Origin: Vandiemenella viatica
Lineage: Eukaryota; Arthropoda; Insecta; Orthoptera; Morabidae
Assembly (NCBI GenBank): GCA_031002005.1
Contig: CM061914.1
Coordinates: forward strand, 15,672,148-15,736,147
Length of the DNA: 64,000 bases
Direction of reading: 5' to 3'
Shown here: positions 20,570-30,710 of the stretch, piece after piece
Layout: the number at the start of each line of letters is the position of its first letter
Position numbering within the stretch: position 1 is the first letter of the stretch
The notes under the pieces: generated by a model
What the model was told of the DNA's origin: nothing
What the model saw: the letters and a program-made list of their open reading frames with translations, nothing else
The model's database searches: none
Program-made: the position numbers and the translations under genes

Positions 20570-23365
20570 AGGCCCGAGGATCCTTCATTTCATCGAAGAG
20601 GATGTGCTGATAACATAGAAGCTGGTCCCGGTAGTGATGTCGCGAATAATTTTAATATTACAGCTCCAATTACTTCACCCGTTTACCGTCAGAGTGCGAG
20701 TATGAAAAATGCTATTTTAGACTCCACAAATAATAATACGAAGCAGCTAAGGATAATGGTACTAAATTGTCGGAGTATTAGAGGGAAAGTAGCGGATTTT
20801 CACGCCTCAGTTGCGACTAATGATGTCGATATAATACTAGGAACCGAGAGCTGGTTGACGCCTGAAGTTGAATCTAGCGAAGTATTTGGCCCGCATTTCA
20901 ATGTTTTTAAGTAAAACCGTTAATTGCTCTGTCGTAACGGAAACTGAAAATTTTTGCGAGTTAAATTGGCAGAAATTTAAAGTTCATATTCGGGTCATTT
21001 TATCGACCTCCGGATTCTGATTTGGCTAACGCGGAATACTCCAGAGAGTCGCTTAATAACATTTACAAAAAATTTCAAGGACATATATTGATCGTGGGTG
21101 GTGACTTTAACCTACCGTCGGTTAGGTGGGACACATACACGTTCAGGTCGGGTGGAAGAGATAGGTTAATAACCGAAACGTTCCTAGAATCATTTGCAGA
21201 AAGATCTCTTGAACACATGGTCGAAGAGCCAACGCGGTGCGACAAAGATTCCTCGTCCATTCTGAATCTTTTTCTAGTTAGCAATCCTGATATTGCAGAT
21301 AAAGTTTGTATAGAAGACGGTATAAGTGATCACAAGGCGGTTGTGGTAACGTTAAACTCTAGTCTGAGTCTGAAGCATGACAAAGAGAAACTCGTTTTTT
21401 GCTTCGATAAGGCAAACGATGCGGGTATGGTTGATCACTTTGTGGAGAATTTTGAAACGTACACGCTAAATGCAAATGTTGAGGAACTTTGGTTTAATTT
21501 TAAAGAACTAATATGGGCCGGTTTAAACCAGTTTGTTCCTAAGAAGTGTATTAAGGTCAGTAATAACTTCCCTTGGTTCAATAGGGAAGTGAAACGTTTG
21601 CTCAGGAGGCAAAGGCGATTACACGCCGCGGTGAAAAAATCGGGGGACTCATCTAATCGTGCTAAATTAGTCCAGTTGCGTGCGGAAGTGCGTAAGGCAA
21701 TGCGCGATGAGTTTAAAGAATTCCAAGCCAGGAATTTATCCGAAGATATGTTTACTAATCCAAAAAAGTTCTGGTCGTATATCAAAGTAATAAGAGGCTC
21801 TCGTAAGGTTATGCCGTCGCTGATTAAAGAAAATGGTGAATTATCAGAAACAAGCGTAGAGAAAGCAGAAATTTTGAATGATATATTTAAAAAGGCTTTC
21901 ACGATAGAAAACTCAGAGGAGATACCGATATTTAACAATCGTACCGACAAAATTATGAATGATCTCGCTCTTGATGTCGAGGGAATAACTAAACTGCATA
22001 TGAATGTAAAAACCAATAAGGCTCCCGGACCAGACGGTATTCCTACAAGATTCTACTCTAGATACGCAAAGGAAATTGCACCGAATTTGATGAAATTGTA
22101 TACCGTCTCTTTGGATCAAGGAAAAATACCAGCCGAATGGAAGACCGCTATCGTAACTCCAGTGTTCAAAAATGGGAAAGTTAATGATCCCCAGAATTAT
22201 AGGCCGATCTCGTTAACTTCAATATTTTGCAGGATTTTAGAACATATCATCTATTCAAATGTCATGCGGTTCTTGGATGAAGGTGAGCTTTTAAACCCAA
22301 ATCAACATGGATTCAGAAAAGGCCGATGTTGCGAAACACAACTTGCTCTTTTAATTCGCGACTTGTGCCGTATTATAGATGAGCAATCCCAGGTTGATTT
22401 AGTTCTATTAGACTTTAAAAAAGCTTTCGACACTGTGCCTCACACTAGGTTACTTAGGAAACTTCGCGGTTACGGCATATCTAGACAAATATGCGACTAA
22501 GTTGCAGACTTCCTGAAGGGCAGTACACAGTATGTAGTTCTCGACGGTGAGCGTTCATCACTTACTGAAGTGGGGTCTGGAGTTCCCCAGGGAAGCGTGA
22601 TAGAGCTTCTATTGTTTCTCATATACCTCAATGATCTATGCGACATAATAGGGGGGATGAAAAGATTATTTGCCGATGATGCTATTATTTATCGCGAAAT
22701 CAATTCCAGAACGACTGCGCTTTGTTACAAGACGATATTATGAAAATAATTGCGTGGTGTAAAGTTTGGCAGTGGGAGTTAAACGCTAAAAAGTGCCAAG
22801 TCATGCGTGTAAATAAAAAGGTGACACCATTTAACTACGAATATACAATTAATGGCACTGTCCTTAGAACGGTAGATTCCGCTAAATACCTAGGGGTAAC
22901 AATTCGTAATAATTTGTCGTGGAATGAGCATATCGAGAATGTAATGGGGTAAGCAAATCGTATGCTCCGATTTCTAGGTCGTAATTTAAATCAATGCACT
23001 CAGTAAGTTAAATCGATTGTATAAAAGTCACTAGTACGTCCTCACTTAGAGAATTGTTGTTCTGTATGGGGTCCCACAGGTATATATAGTTGGAGGGAAA
23101 GTGTAAGTGCGATGTTGAAGGACTTAGGTTGGGAAGACCTGGAACACCAAAGGCGTTGCTCTCGACGAAAGCTAATTGAAAAATTGACGACAGACGTATT
23201 TCGGAATGACAGCCAGCAAATATTGCTACCAGCAACAATCATATCTCAAAATGACCGCGAAAATAAGATAAGAGAAATCAGGGCCAGAACCGATTCATTT
23301 CTGTACTCATTTTTCCCACGAGCGATAGGGGCCGTGTGGAATGCACTGGGTGGTTTTTTAGGCTG
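20567..23365 (+). pseudogene. LINE A endonuclease-reverse transcriptase
   Basis: ORF2 of family A. The apurinic-type endonuclease shows VLNCRSIRGKVADF, LGTESWL, GGDFNLPSVRWD and ISDHKAVVV. The reverse transcriptase shows KAPGPDGIPTRFYS, NYRPISLTSIFCRILEH, QHGFRKGRCCETQLAL, LLDFKKAFDTVPHTRL, SGVPQGSV and LFADDAIIY. A frameshift near 20915, a stop at 22498-22500 and further breaks after 22740 disable it. It ends with FPRAIGAVWNALGG, the conserved LINE C-terminus. Confidence 0.9.
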
Positions 23366-25085
23366 AGGGAGAAAGACCCGAAACACGAAATTCAGTTACG
23401 GGCAACCCAATCAGATGCAACACCGGAATGTAGGAGCAACGTAAAAGAATCTCGTCAGTTAAAAATTCTCGTAATTAACTGTAGAAGCGTTTGTAACAAA
23501 CAACTGGAACTTGAAAGCGTTATTTATAGTACAGAAGCGGATATAGTTATCGGTACAGAAAGTTGGTTGAAACCGGAAATAAGTCCGCCGAAACTTTTAA
23601 AGATAGCATGAACGTTTTTCGTAAAGACAGATTACATTCTCATGGAGGTGGGGTATTTATAGCTGTGAGTACATTTCTCCCATATAATGAAATAGACGTC
23701 GATACGATCTGTGAAATCATATGGATTAAGCTCAACGTTGCTGTGTCAAAACTCATCATAGGCGCCTTCTACCGTTCACCCGATTCCGATATAGATATCG
23801 TCGATGAGTTAAGAAATAATGTAAATAGTATAGCTAGCCCTTTTAAGGATCATGCTATGATTCTAGGAGGCGACTTCAATCTGCCTTATACTGACTGGCG
23901 TAATTACGTTCACATCACAGGTAGCAGGGATAAGGCAGCTTCTGAAATAATTCTCGATTTATTCTCCGATAATCATCTCGAGCAGCTAGTTAATGAACCT
24001 ACGCGGTGTCATAATGGTAGCGAAAACATTTTAGATTTTCTAGTTACTAACAGCCCAGAATTATTCACCGACATTTCATCGACCACTGGAATAACCGATC
24101 ACAAAGCGGTCATTGCGACTATCAAATTAGTGACCATGCGAAAAATGGGAAATGGACGGATTGTATACAGATTCAGTAAGGTCTCAAAGTAGTGTTTTAG
24201 AACCTACCTGAGGAATAAATACCATAACTTCAAGTCAACAAAGGACACCGTTGAAGAGATGTGGCATCGTTTTATACATATAGTCAGGGAAGGGATGGAA
24301 ATACATATACCAAAGAGGAGAATAAAGGGGGAGAATGATCCACCGTGGTACACATACCAAGTCAAAAGATTACTCAAGAAACAAAGGAAAATACACGCAC
24401 GCTCAAGAAGGAAGGGGTGTCGCAGCGATTTAGAAACCTTAGCTGAGTTAAGAGGACGTATTAAGAATGTAATGCGCGAGGCGCCTTTAACGATTTTCAC
24501 TCCAACTCTCTCTCTAAGAGTCTCACAGAAAACCCAAAGAAATTTTGGTCGTATGTACGAAAAGTTAATTGTACCAACAGCAATATTCCAGCAATTATTC
24601 GTGAAGGGTCCGAGGTTAGTGAAAGCCGCGATAAAGCTAACGTACCAAGAACTGGATTCAAAAATTCATTTACAAATGAACATAAGGATAGTATTCCAGT
24701 TTTCCCACGCCGTGGCGTGTTGGTGATGGATTCATTACGAATAGATACTGCAGGTATCGTTAAACAATTAGAGCTCCTGAAGTGGGGGAAAGCACCGGGC
24801 CCGTATGGAATTCCAGTAAGAGTATTTTCAGAGTATGCGGCGGAAATCGGGCCATTTCTGTCCGATATATTCAGTAAATCATTAGAAGAGCGAAAAGTAC
24901 CTTCAGACTGGAAAATCGCGCAAGTAACTCCGATTTTCAAAAAAGGTGATCGAAGTGATCCTGGGAACTATCGTCCTATATCTATAACTTCTGTTTGTAG
25001 TAGAGTTATGGAGCATATTATATGCTCGAACATTATGAATTTTCTAGATGATAATAATTTGCTTACAACAAATCAACACGGATTT

Positions 25086-26229
25086 CCTTTCGTGACCAAA
25101 TTATTTACAGAAGTTGTGGAATTCTTTTGAGCACTTTATTGTGCTAAGGAACCACACTTAAAATTATAGTTTCAATCTTGAATGTGAATAATTATTCTAT
25201 AATTACAAAAAAATTAGTGGGAACTATTGTTCCCACTGAACTCTGGACTAACTCAACTCGGGAATTTGAAAAAAAATATTTATTTATTTTTAAGTGCAAA
25301 AAATATCAGAAATATTACATTTAAACATGTATTAATTTGTGTTTTCATTTGAGTTCACTATGGTGATGTACTAAGGAATATAGAAAAGCATGGTGCTATA
25401 CACAAAGGTACACTACAGCTGCTACACATTACTTTTGTTCTAATTTCTTTGCCCTTTGTGCTACATTAACGGCATTTTCTGTTTGACATGTTTCCAATAT
25501 TCGCTAGCTTCTATTGTCAAATCGAAACCATTATCATCACATTGCACAATAATGTTACCACTAACATCGTTCGAAATTTGTGAAGTATTCGCTGAATCTT
25601 CATCAGAATCTGAGTCAGTATTGAAATCTGAATCTTCTGCATCTTCTGGTAGGGACTGCAAAATTCTCAGAATCTCTTCTGGCCTGAGCCCAGGCATTCT
25701 AAACAATGGGAAACGCACAATAAACAAAATGCCGATTTTACAGCTACACAGTTTGCACATCCCAAACGGTTCAGTGGGATAAATAGTTCCCACTAACTTT
25801 CCTTGTTACACAGTTTGCACATCCCAAACAGTTCAGTGGGATAAATAGTTCCCACTAACTTTCCTTGCAATATTTCTGTGGTTTTCAATGAAATTTGCTA
25901 AATACAGTCATTTACTGTCTCCTTAGAAAATATGAAAGTGGAAAAATATAAAAGAAGTCACTTCACACACAACAGAAAAGCGCAGAATACAAATATAGCT
26001 GATGTGGTCAAATTATTGGGTCCCTTACACTCAGAAACCGCGCCACTGCATTTATTGACTAAGAATGTAGACATACAACAGCTTCTGCGAGCCAGTTGAT
26101 AAACTACACGTAGTTACCACACTATAACAGAGATGGGAGCACAAGTTAGACATAGGAACAATGATTACCAGTGAACTTAAGCTGAAAACAAAGAAGTGGG
26201 AACTATAGTTCCCACTGGTCACGAAAGGG
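25086..26229 (-). mobile_element. piggyBac-like non-autonomous element, copy 1
   Basis: Ends are CCTTTCGTGACC at the left and GGTCACGAAAGGG at the right, the latter followed by TTAA (26230-26233). piggyBac elements target TTAA and have CCC...GGG termini. Subterminal palindromes GTGGGAACTATTGTTCCCAC (25218) and GTGGGAACTATAGTTCCCAC (26198) lie inside each end. A 58-bp block with ATCCCAAACGGTTCAGTGGG is duplicated at about 25747-25865. The left junction lacks TTAA. Confidence 0.8.
25461..25793 (-). pseudogene. piggyBac-type transposase, N-terminal remnant (copy 1)
   Basis: The minus-strand open frame contains RPEEILRILQSLPEDAEDSD followed by a Ser/Asp/Glu-rich stretch. This resembles the acidic N-terminus of piggyBac transposases (a Glu-Ile-Leu helix then an acidic low-complexity segment). 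The DDE catalytic core is absent, so the element could move only with transposase supplied in trans. A stop falls after KQKMPLM. Identity with the family rests on this N-terminus plus the TTAA and termini. Confidence 0.6.
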
Positions 26230-26867
26230 TTAAGAGGACGTATTAAGAATGTAATGCGCGAGGCGCCTTTAACGATTTTCACTCCAACTCTCTCTCTAAG
26301 AGTCTCACAGAAAACCCAAAGAAATTTTGGTCGTATGTACGAAAAGTTAATTGTACCAACAGCAATATTCCAGCAATTATTCGTGAAGGGTCCGAGGTTA
26401 GTGAAAGCCGCGATAAAGCTAACGTACCAAGAACTGGATTCAAAAATTCATTTACAAATGAACATAAGGATAGTATTCCAGTTTTCCCACGCCGTGGCGT
26501 GTTGGTGATGGATTCATTACGAATAGATACTGCAGGTATCGTTAAACAATTAGAGCTCCTGAAGTGGGGGAAAGCACCGGGCCCGTATGGAATTCCAGTA
26601 AGAGTATTTTCAGAGTATGCGGCGGAAATCGGGCCATTTCTGTCCGATATATTCAGTAAATCATTAGAAGAGCGAAAAGTACCTTCAGACTGGAAAATCG
26701 CGCAAGTAACTCCGATTTTCAAAAAAGGTGATCGAAGTGATCCTGGGAACTATCGTCCTATATCTATAACTTCTGTTTGTAGTAGAGTTATGGAGCATAT
26801 TATATGCTCGAACATTATGAATTTTCTAGATGATAATAATTTGCTTACAACAAATCAACACGGATTT

Positions 26868-28009
26868 CCTTTCGTGACCAAATTATTTACAGAAGTTGTG
26901 GAATTCTTTTGAGCACTTTATTGTGCTAAGGAACCACACTTAAAATTATAGTTTCAATCTTGAATGTGAATAATTATTCTATAATTACAAAAAAATTAGT
27001 GGGAACTATTGTTCCCACTGAACTCTGGACTAACTCAACTCGGGAATTTGAAAAAAAATATTTATTTATTTTTAAGTGCAAAAAATATCAGAAATATTAC
27101 ATTTAAACATGTATTAATTTGTGTTTTCATTTGAGTTCACTATGGTGATGTACTAAGGAATATAGAAAAGCATGGTGCTATACACAAAGGTACACTACAG
27201 CTGCTACACATTACTTTTGTTCTAATTTCTTTGCCCTTTGTGCTACATTAACGGCATTTTCTGTTTGACATGTTTCCAATATTCGCTAGCTTCTATTGTC
27301 AAATCGAAACCATTATCATCACATTGCACAATAATGTTACCACTAACATCGTTCGAAATTTGTGAAGTATTCGCTGAATCTTCATCAGAATCTGAGTCAG
27401 TATTGAAATCTGAATCTTCTGCATCTTCTGGTAGGGACTGCAAAATTCTCAGAATCTCTTCTGGCCTGAGCCCAGGCATTCTAAACAATGGGAAACGCAC
27501 AATAAACAAAATGCCGATTTTACAGCTACACAGTTTGCACATCCCAAACGGTTCAGTGGGATAAATAGTTCCCACTAACTTTCCTTGTTACACAGTTTGC
27601 ACATCCCAAACAGTTCAGTGGGATAAATAGTTCCCACTAACTTTCCTTGCAATATTTCTGTGGTTTTCAATGAAATTTGCTAAATACAGTCATTTACTGT
27701 CTCCTTAGAAAATATGAAAGTGGAAAAATATAAAAGAAGTCACTTCACACACAACAGAAAAGCGCAGAATACAAATATAGCTGATGTGGTCAAATTATTG
27801 GGTCCCTTACACTCAGAAACCGCGCCACTGCATTTATTGACTAAGAATGTAGACATACAACAGCTTCTGCGAGCCAGTTGATAAACTACACGTTTACCAC
27901 ACTATAACAGAGATGGGAGCACAAGTTAGACATAGGAACAATGATTACCAGTGAACTTAAGCTGAAAACAAAGAAGTGGGAACTATAGTTCCCACTGGTC
28001 ACGAAAGGG
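26868..28009 (-). mobile_element. piggyBac-like non-autonomous element, copy 2
   Basis: Identical to copy 1 apart from a 2-bp deletion near 27889. The right end is followed by TTAA at 28010-28013; the left junction is identical to that of copy 1. Confidence 0.8.
27243..27575 (-). pseudogene. piggyBac-type transposase, N-terminal remnant (copy 2)
   Basis: Same sequence as the remnant at 25461-25793, duplicated with the surrounding unit. Confidence 0.6.
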
Positions 28010-29814
28010 TTAAGAGGACGTATTAAGAATGTAATGCGCGAGGCGCCTTTAACGATTTTCACTCCAACTCTCTCTCTAAGAGTCTCACAGAAAACCCAAA
28101 GAAATTTTGGTCGTATGTACGAAAAGTTAATTGTACCAACAGCAATATTCCAGCAATTATTCGTGAAGGGTCCGAGGTTAGTGAAAGCCGCGATAAAGCT
28201 AACGTACCAAGAACTGGATTCAAAAATTCATTTACAAATGAACATAAGGATAGTATTCCAGTTTTCCCACGCCGTGGCGTGTTGGTGATGGATTCATTAC
28301 GAATAGATACTGCAGGTATCGTTAAACAATTAGAGCTCCTGAAGTGGGGGAAAGCACCGGGCCCGTATGGAATTCCAGTAAGAGTATTTTCAGAGTATGC
28401 GGCGGAAATCGGGCCATTTCTGTCCGATATATTCAGTAAATCATTAGAAGAGCGAAAAGTACCTTCAGACTGGAAAATCGCGCAAGTAACTCCGATTTTC
28501 AAAAAAGGTGATCGAAGTGATCCTGGGAACTATCGTCCTATATCTATAACTTCTGTTTGTAGTAGAGTTATGGAGCATATTATATGCTCGAACATTATGA
28601 ATTTTCTAGATGATAATAATTTGCTTACAACAAATCAACACGGATTTCGGAAGAAAAGATCACGTGAAACACAGCTGGCCCTATTTACACACGACGTAAT
28701 GAAAGTTATCGATGCAGGTTCACAAGTAGATGCAATTTTTTTAGATTTCCAGAAAGCCTTTGACTCTGTGCCACACAACCGCCTTTTAGCGAAGCTTCGA
28801 GCGTACGGTATATCGGATCAGCTTTGTGAATGGATAAAGGATTTTCTAACTGGTCGGTCGCAGTATGTTGTCGTTGAAGGAGAAAGTTCTTCTAATCTAG
28901 ATGTTACATCGGGTGTACCAAAAGAAAGTGTAATAGGACCACTTCTTTTCTTAATTTTTATAATCGATCTCGGAGACAAAGTGAAAAGCCTTTTTAGATT
29001 GTTTGCTGATGACGCGGTTATTTATAGGGAAGTAAGAAATTTGACCGACTGCTTAGAAATTCAGCGTGATCTGGATGTTATTTTGGCATGGTGCCCTGAG
29101 TGGCAACTTACTCTAAATTGTAAAAAGTGCAAAATAATGAGCATAACTAACAAAAAGAATCCGATTGTTCAGAAATACGAGGTAAACAGTTCAGTTATTG
29201 ATATGGTCGATTCTATGAAATATTTGGGAGTAACAGTACAAAGGAACATGAAATGGGACATACACATTAATTCGTTATTAGGTAGAGAAAATTCTAGGCT
29301 GCGATTCATAGGTCGAATCTTGAAAAATTGTAATGAACAAACAAAAGAGATAGCGTAAAAATCTCTTGTGCGTCCACATTTGGATTATTGTTGTGCCATT
29401 TGGGACCCGTTTCGTAAGGGATTGATCGAAAGTATAGAGAAAGTACAGAGAAGAGCCGCTCGATTCGTGACCGCTTGCTACGGTCCTTATGAAAGCGTCA
29501 CAGAACTGATTAGTAGATTAGGTTGGGAGTCTCTGGTAGATAGACGACGCCCGTTTCGTTTAAACTTATTGGAAAACGTGCGTACTCCCACTTTCACTTT
29601 TGATTGTAGTGAAATACTTCTTCCACCAACCTATTTGAGTCGGAAGGACAGGAAAGATAAAATTAGAGAAATAAGGTGCCGGACTGATTCTTATATGAAT
29701 TATTTTTTCCCTCGTACGATTGAAATGCACAGCAAAGAGATTAGCTTTGGTGCTGAGCACCCTCTGCCCCCCACAATTTTGTGAATTGCAGATGTAGATG
29801 AATAGAAAGGATTT

Positions 29815-30062
29815 ACCGGGCGAGTAAACTTAACATCCGACAGGAGTAGCTTTCGATAAAGCACTCCAGCCATCTTGATCTGGGTTTTCCATGGTTTTCT
29901 CAGATCACTCAACGCGAATGCGGGGATGGTCCCTCACAATAGCCCATGGGCGCCTCCTGCCATATCCCTTATAACCCTTCCAAACCATAACCCTTTTCGA
30001 TAGGTGCAATGCACCCTCCGCCACACACTTGTAGTGAATCGCGGAGTAATAATAATAATAAT
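29815..30062 (+). repeat. SINE-like element with (AAT)n tail
   Basis: GGGTTTTCCATGGTTTTCTC near 29882, with TCACTCAACGCGAATGCGGG, matches the body of the tRNA-derived SINEs at 46745 and 50255. It ends in TAATAATAATAATA at 30047-30062. The tRNA-like head is not recognisable. Confidence 0.55.
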
Positions 30063-30097
30063 ATCGCCCGAGTGGTGGCCCACGCATTGTCAGAGCA

Positions 30098-30155
30098 CGG
30101 GGATTACCCGTATGGAGGCGGAACTTAATGAAAACATAAGAACTAAAATTAAGAA
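30098..30155 (+). pseudogene. Left remnant of the mariner target, with target duplication
   Basis: GGAACTTAATGAAAACATAAGAACTAAAATT aligned by eye with the antisense of 19180-19215 (the NIRTKI part of the mariner transposase at 18964-20095). The final TAAGAA (30150-30155) is repeated at 47545-47550 on the far side of the Polinton, where the same gene resumes. Confidence 0.85.
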
Positions 30156-30358
30156 AGTAGTGGGAAGACCTGTTTTCAAGCGGAATATGTTTTTTGGACA
30201 ACTGTAAAGAGATTCCACTGGCCCGCGAGGTCACAGTTTTAAGTTCTTTGCATGGCGGGCGATCAAGGTCGTATGATATCACTGTCAACAAACCTCAAAC
30301 TGTTTGCTGTTTAATTCGTTCCTCCACCACTAGAGGGGCAGCACCGGTCGAGGTTGCG
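30156..30358 (+). repeat. Left terminal inverted repeat of Polinton B
   Basis: Matches the reverse complement of 47341-47544 with roughly 80-85 percent identity by eye, through the blocks GTTCTTTGCATGGCGGG and TTCGTTCCTCCACC. Weak similarity may continue inward to about 30500. Confidence 0.92.
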
Positions 30359-30623
30359 CTTGCGATAGTTCCTTGATTGGCCGCCCAGATGGCAGCTGCT
30401 GTCGCGCTAACCTTATCATCTTAATACCTGGCTGGGGAAATTCCATCCGGACTTGTCGCAACATGTTCGACCACCACAGACTTGTTTCTTGGAATGCGGA
30501 CCACTTGTGCCAACACACTCTGGTATGCTCTCCATTAGGCGTTGTGAAATTTGTGGAGATATTCCTAGCGCCCCGTTAAGCAAGCACTTGTTTGCGCGCG
30601 CCATGTTTGCGACACTCCTCTGG

Positions 30624-30660
30624 TATAAAAAGCTGCCAGCTTTGAGAACCAGGTCTCATT
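30624..30660 (+). promoter_or_regulatory. TATA plus initiator of the Polinton B polymerase gene
   Basis: TATAAAA at 30624-30630 and an initiator-like TCATT with its A at 30658, about 34 bases downstream; the start codon follows at 30711. Layout matches the Polinton A promoter at 11275-11310. Confidence 0.65.
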
Positions 30661-30710
30661 GTATTTCAGTTGCTCGTTGCTCTAGGATCTCCGCTACACC
30701 GTTGTTCGCC

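Larger units (their letters stand above)
20165..23365 (+). mobile_element. CR1-like LINE, family A
   Basis: A two-gene non-LTR retrotransposon on the plus strand: an esterase-like ORF1 end, then endonuclease-reverse transcriptase. It is 5'-truncated within ORF1 and directly abuts LINE B at about 23370. Confidence 0.85.
24448..28645 (+). repeat. Tandem triplication of a LINE segment with piggyBac-like spacers
   Basis: A ~637-bp LINE B segment starting at a TTAA occurs at 24448, 26230 and 28010. The first two copies are each followed by a ~1143-bp piggyBac-like element; the third continues into normal LINE sequence. Unit lengths are 1782 and 1780. The only difference I find between units is a 2-bp indel (CACGTAGTTACC at ~26108 versus CACGTTTACC at ~27889). 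The event is therefore very recent or an assembly artefact. Confidence 0.95.
23450..29784 (+). pseudogene. LINE B endonuclease-reverse transcriptase, disrupted
   Basis: Endonuclease: ILVINCRSVCNKQLELES, IGTESWLKPE, ILGGDFNLPYTDWRNY and ITDHKAVIATI. A TAG at 24190-24192 follows YRFSKVSK; the same stop occurs at the same place in the copy at 50497-53110. A 2-bp GC insertion near 24480 shifts the frame in all three triplicated segments. Downstream of the triplication the reverse transcriptase is open from 28279 to 29358: QHGFRKKRSRETQLAL, FLDFQKAFDSVPHNRL, LFADDAVIYREV and YLGVTV. A TAA near 29356 interrupts it. The VPQGS motif reads VPKES here. Confidence 0.88.
23370..29810 (+). mobile_element. 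CR1-like LINE, family B, with internal triplication
   Basis: A 5'-truncated LINE related to, but distinct from, family A. Its coding sequence is enlarged by a tandem triplication (24448-28645) that contains two piggyBac-like elements. A second copy of the family without the triplication lies at 50497-53110, which allows the original structure to be read. The 3' end is TTTTGTGAATTGCAGATGTA near 29778. Confidence 0.9.
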
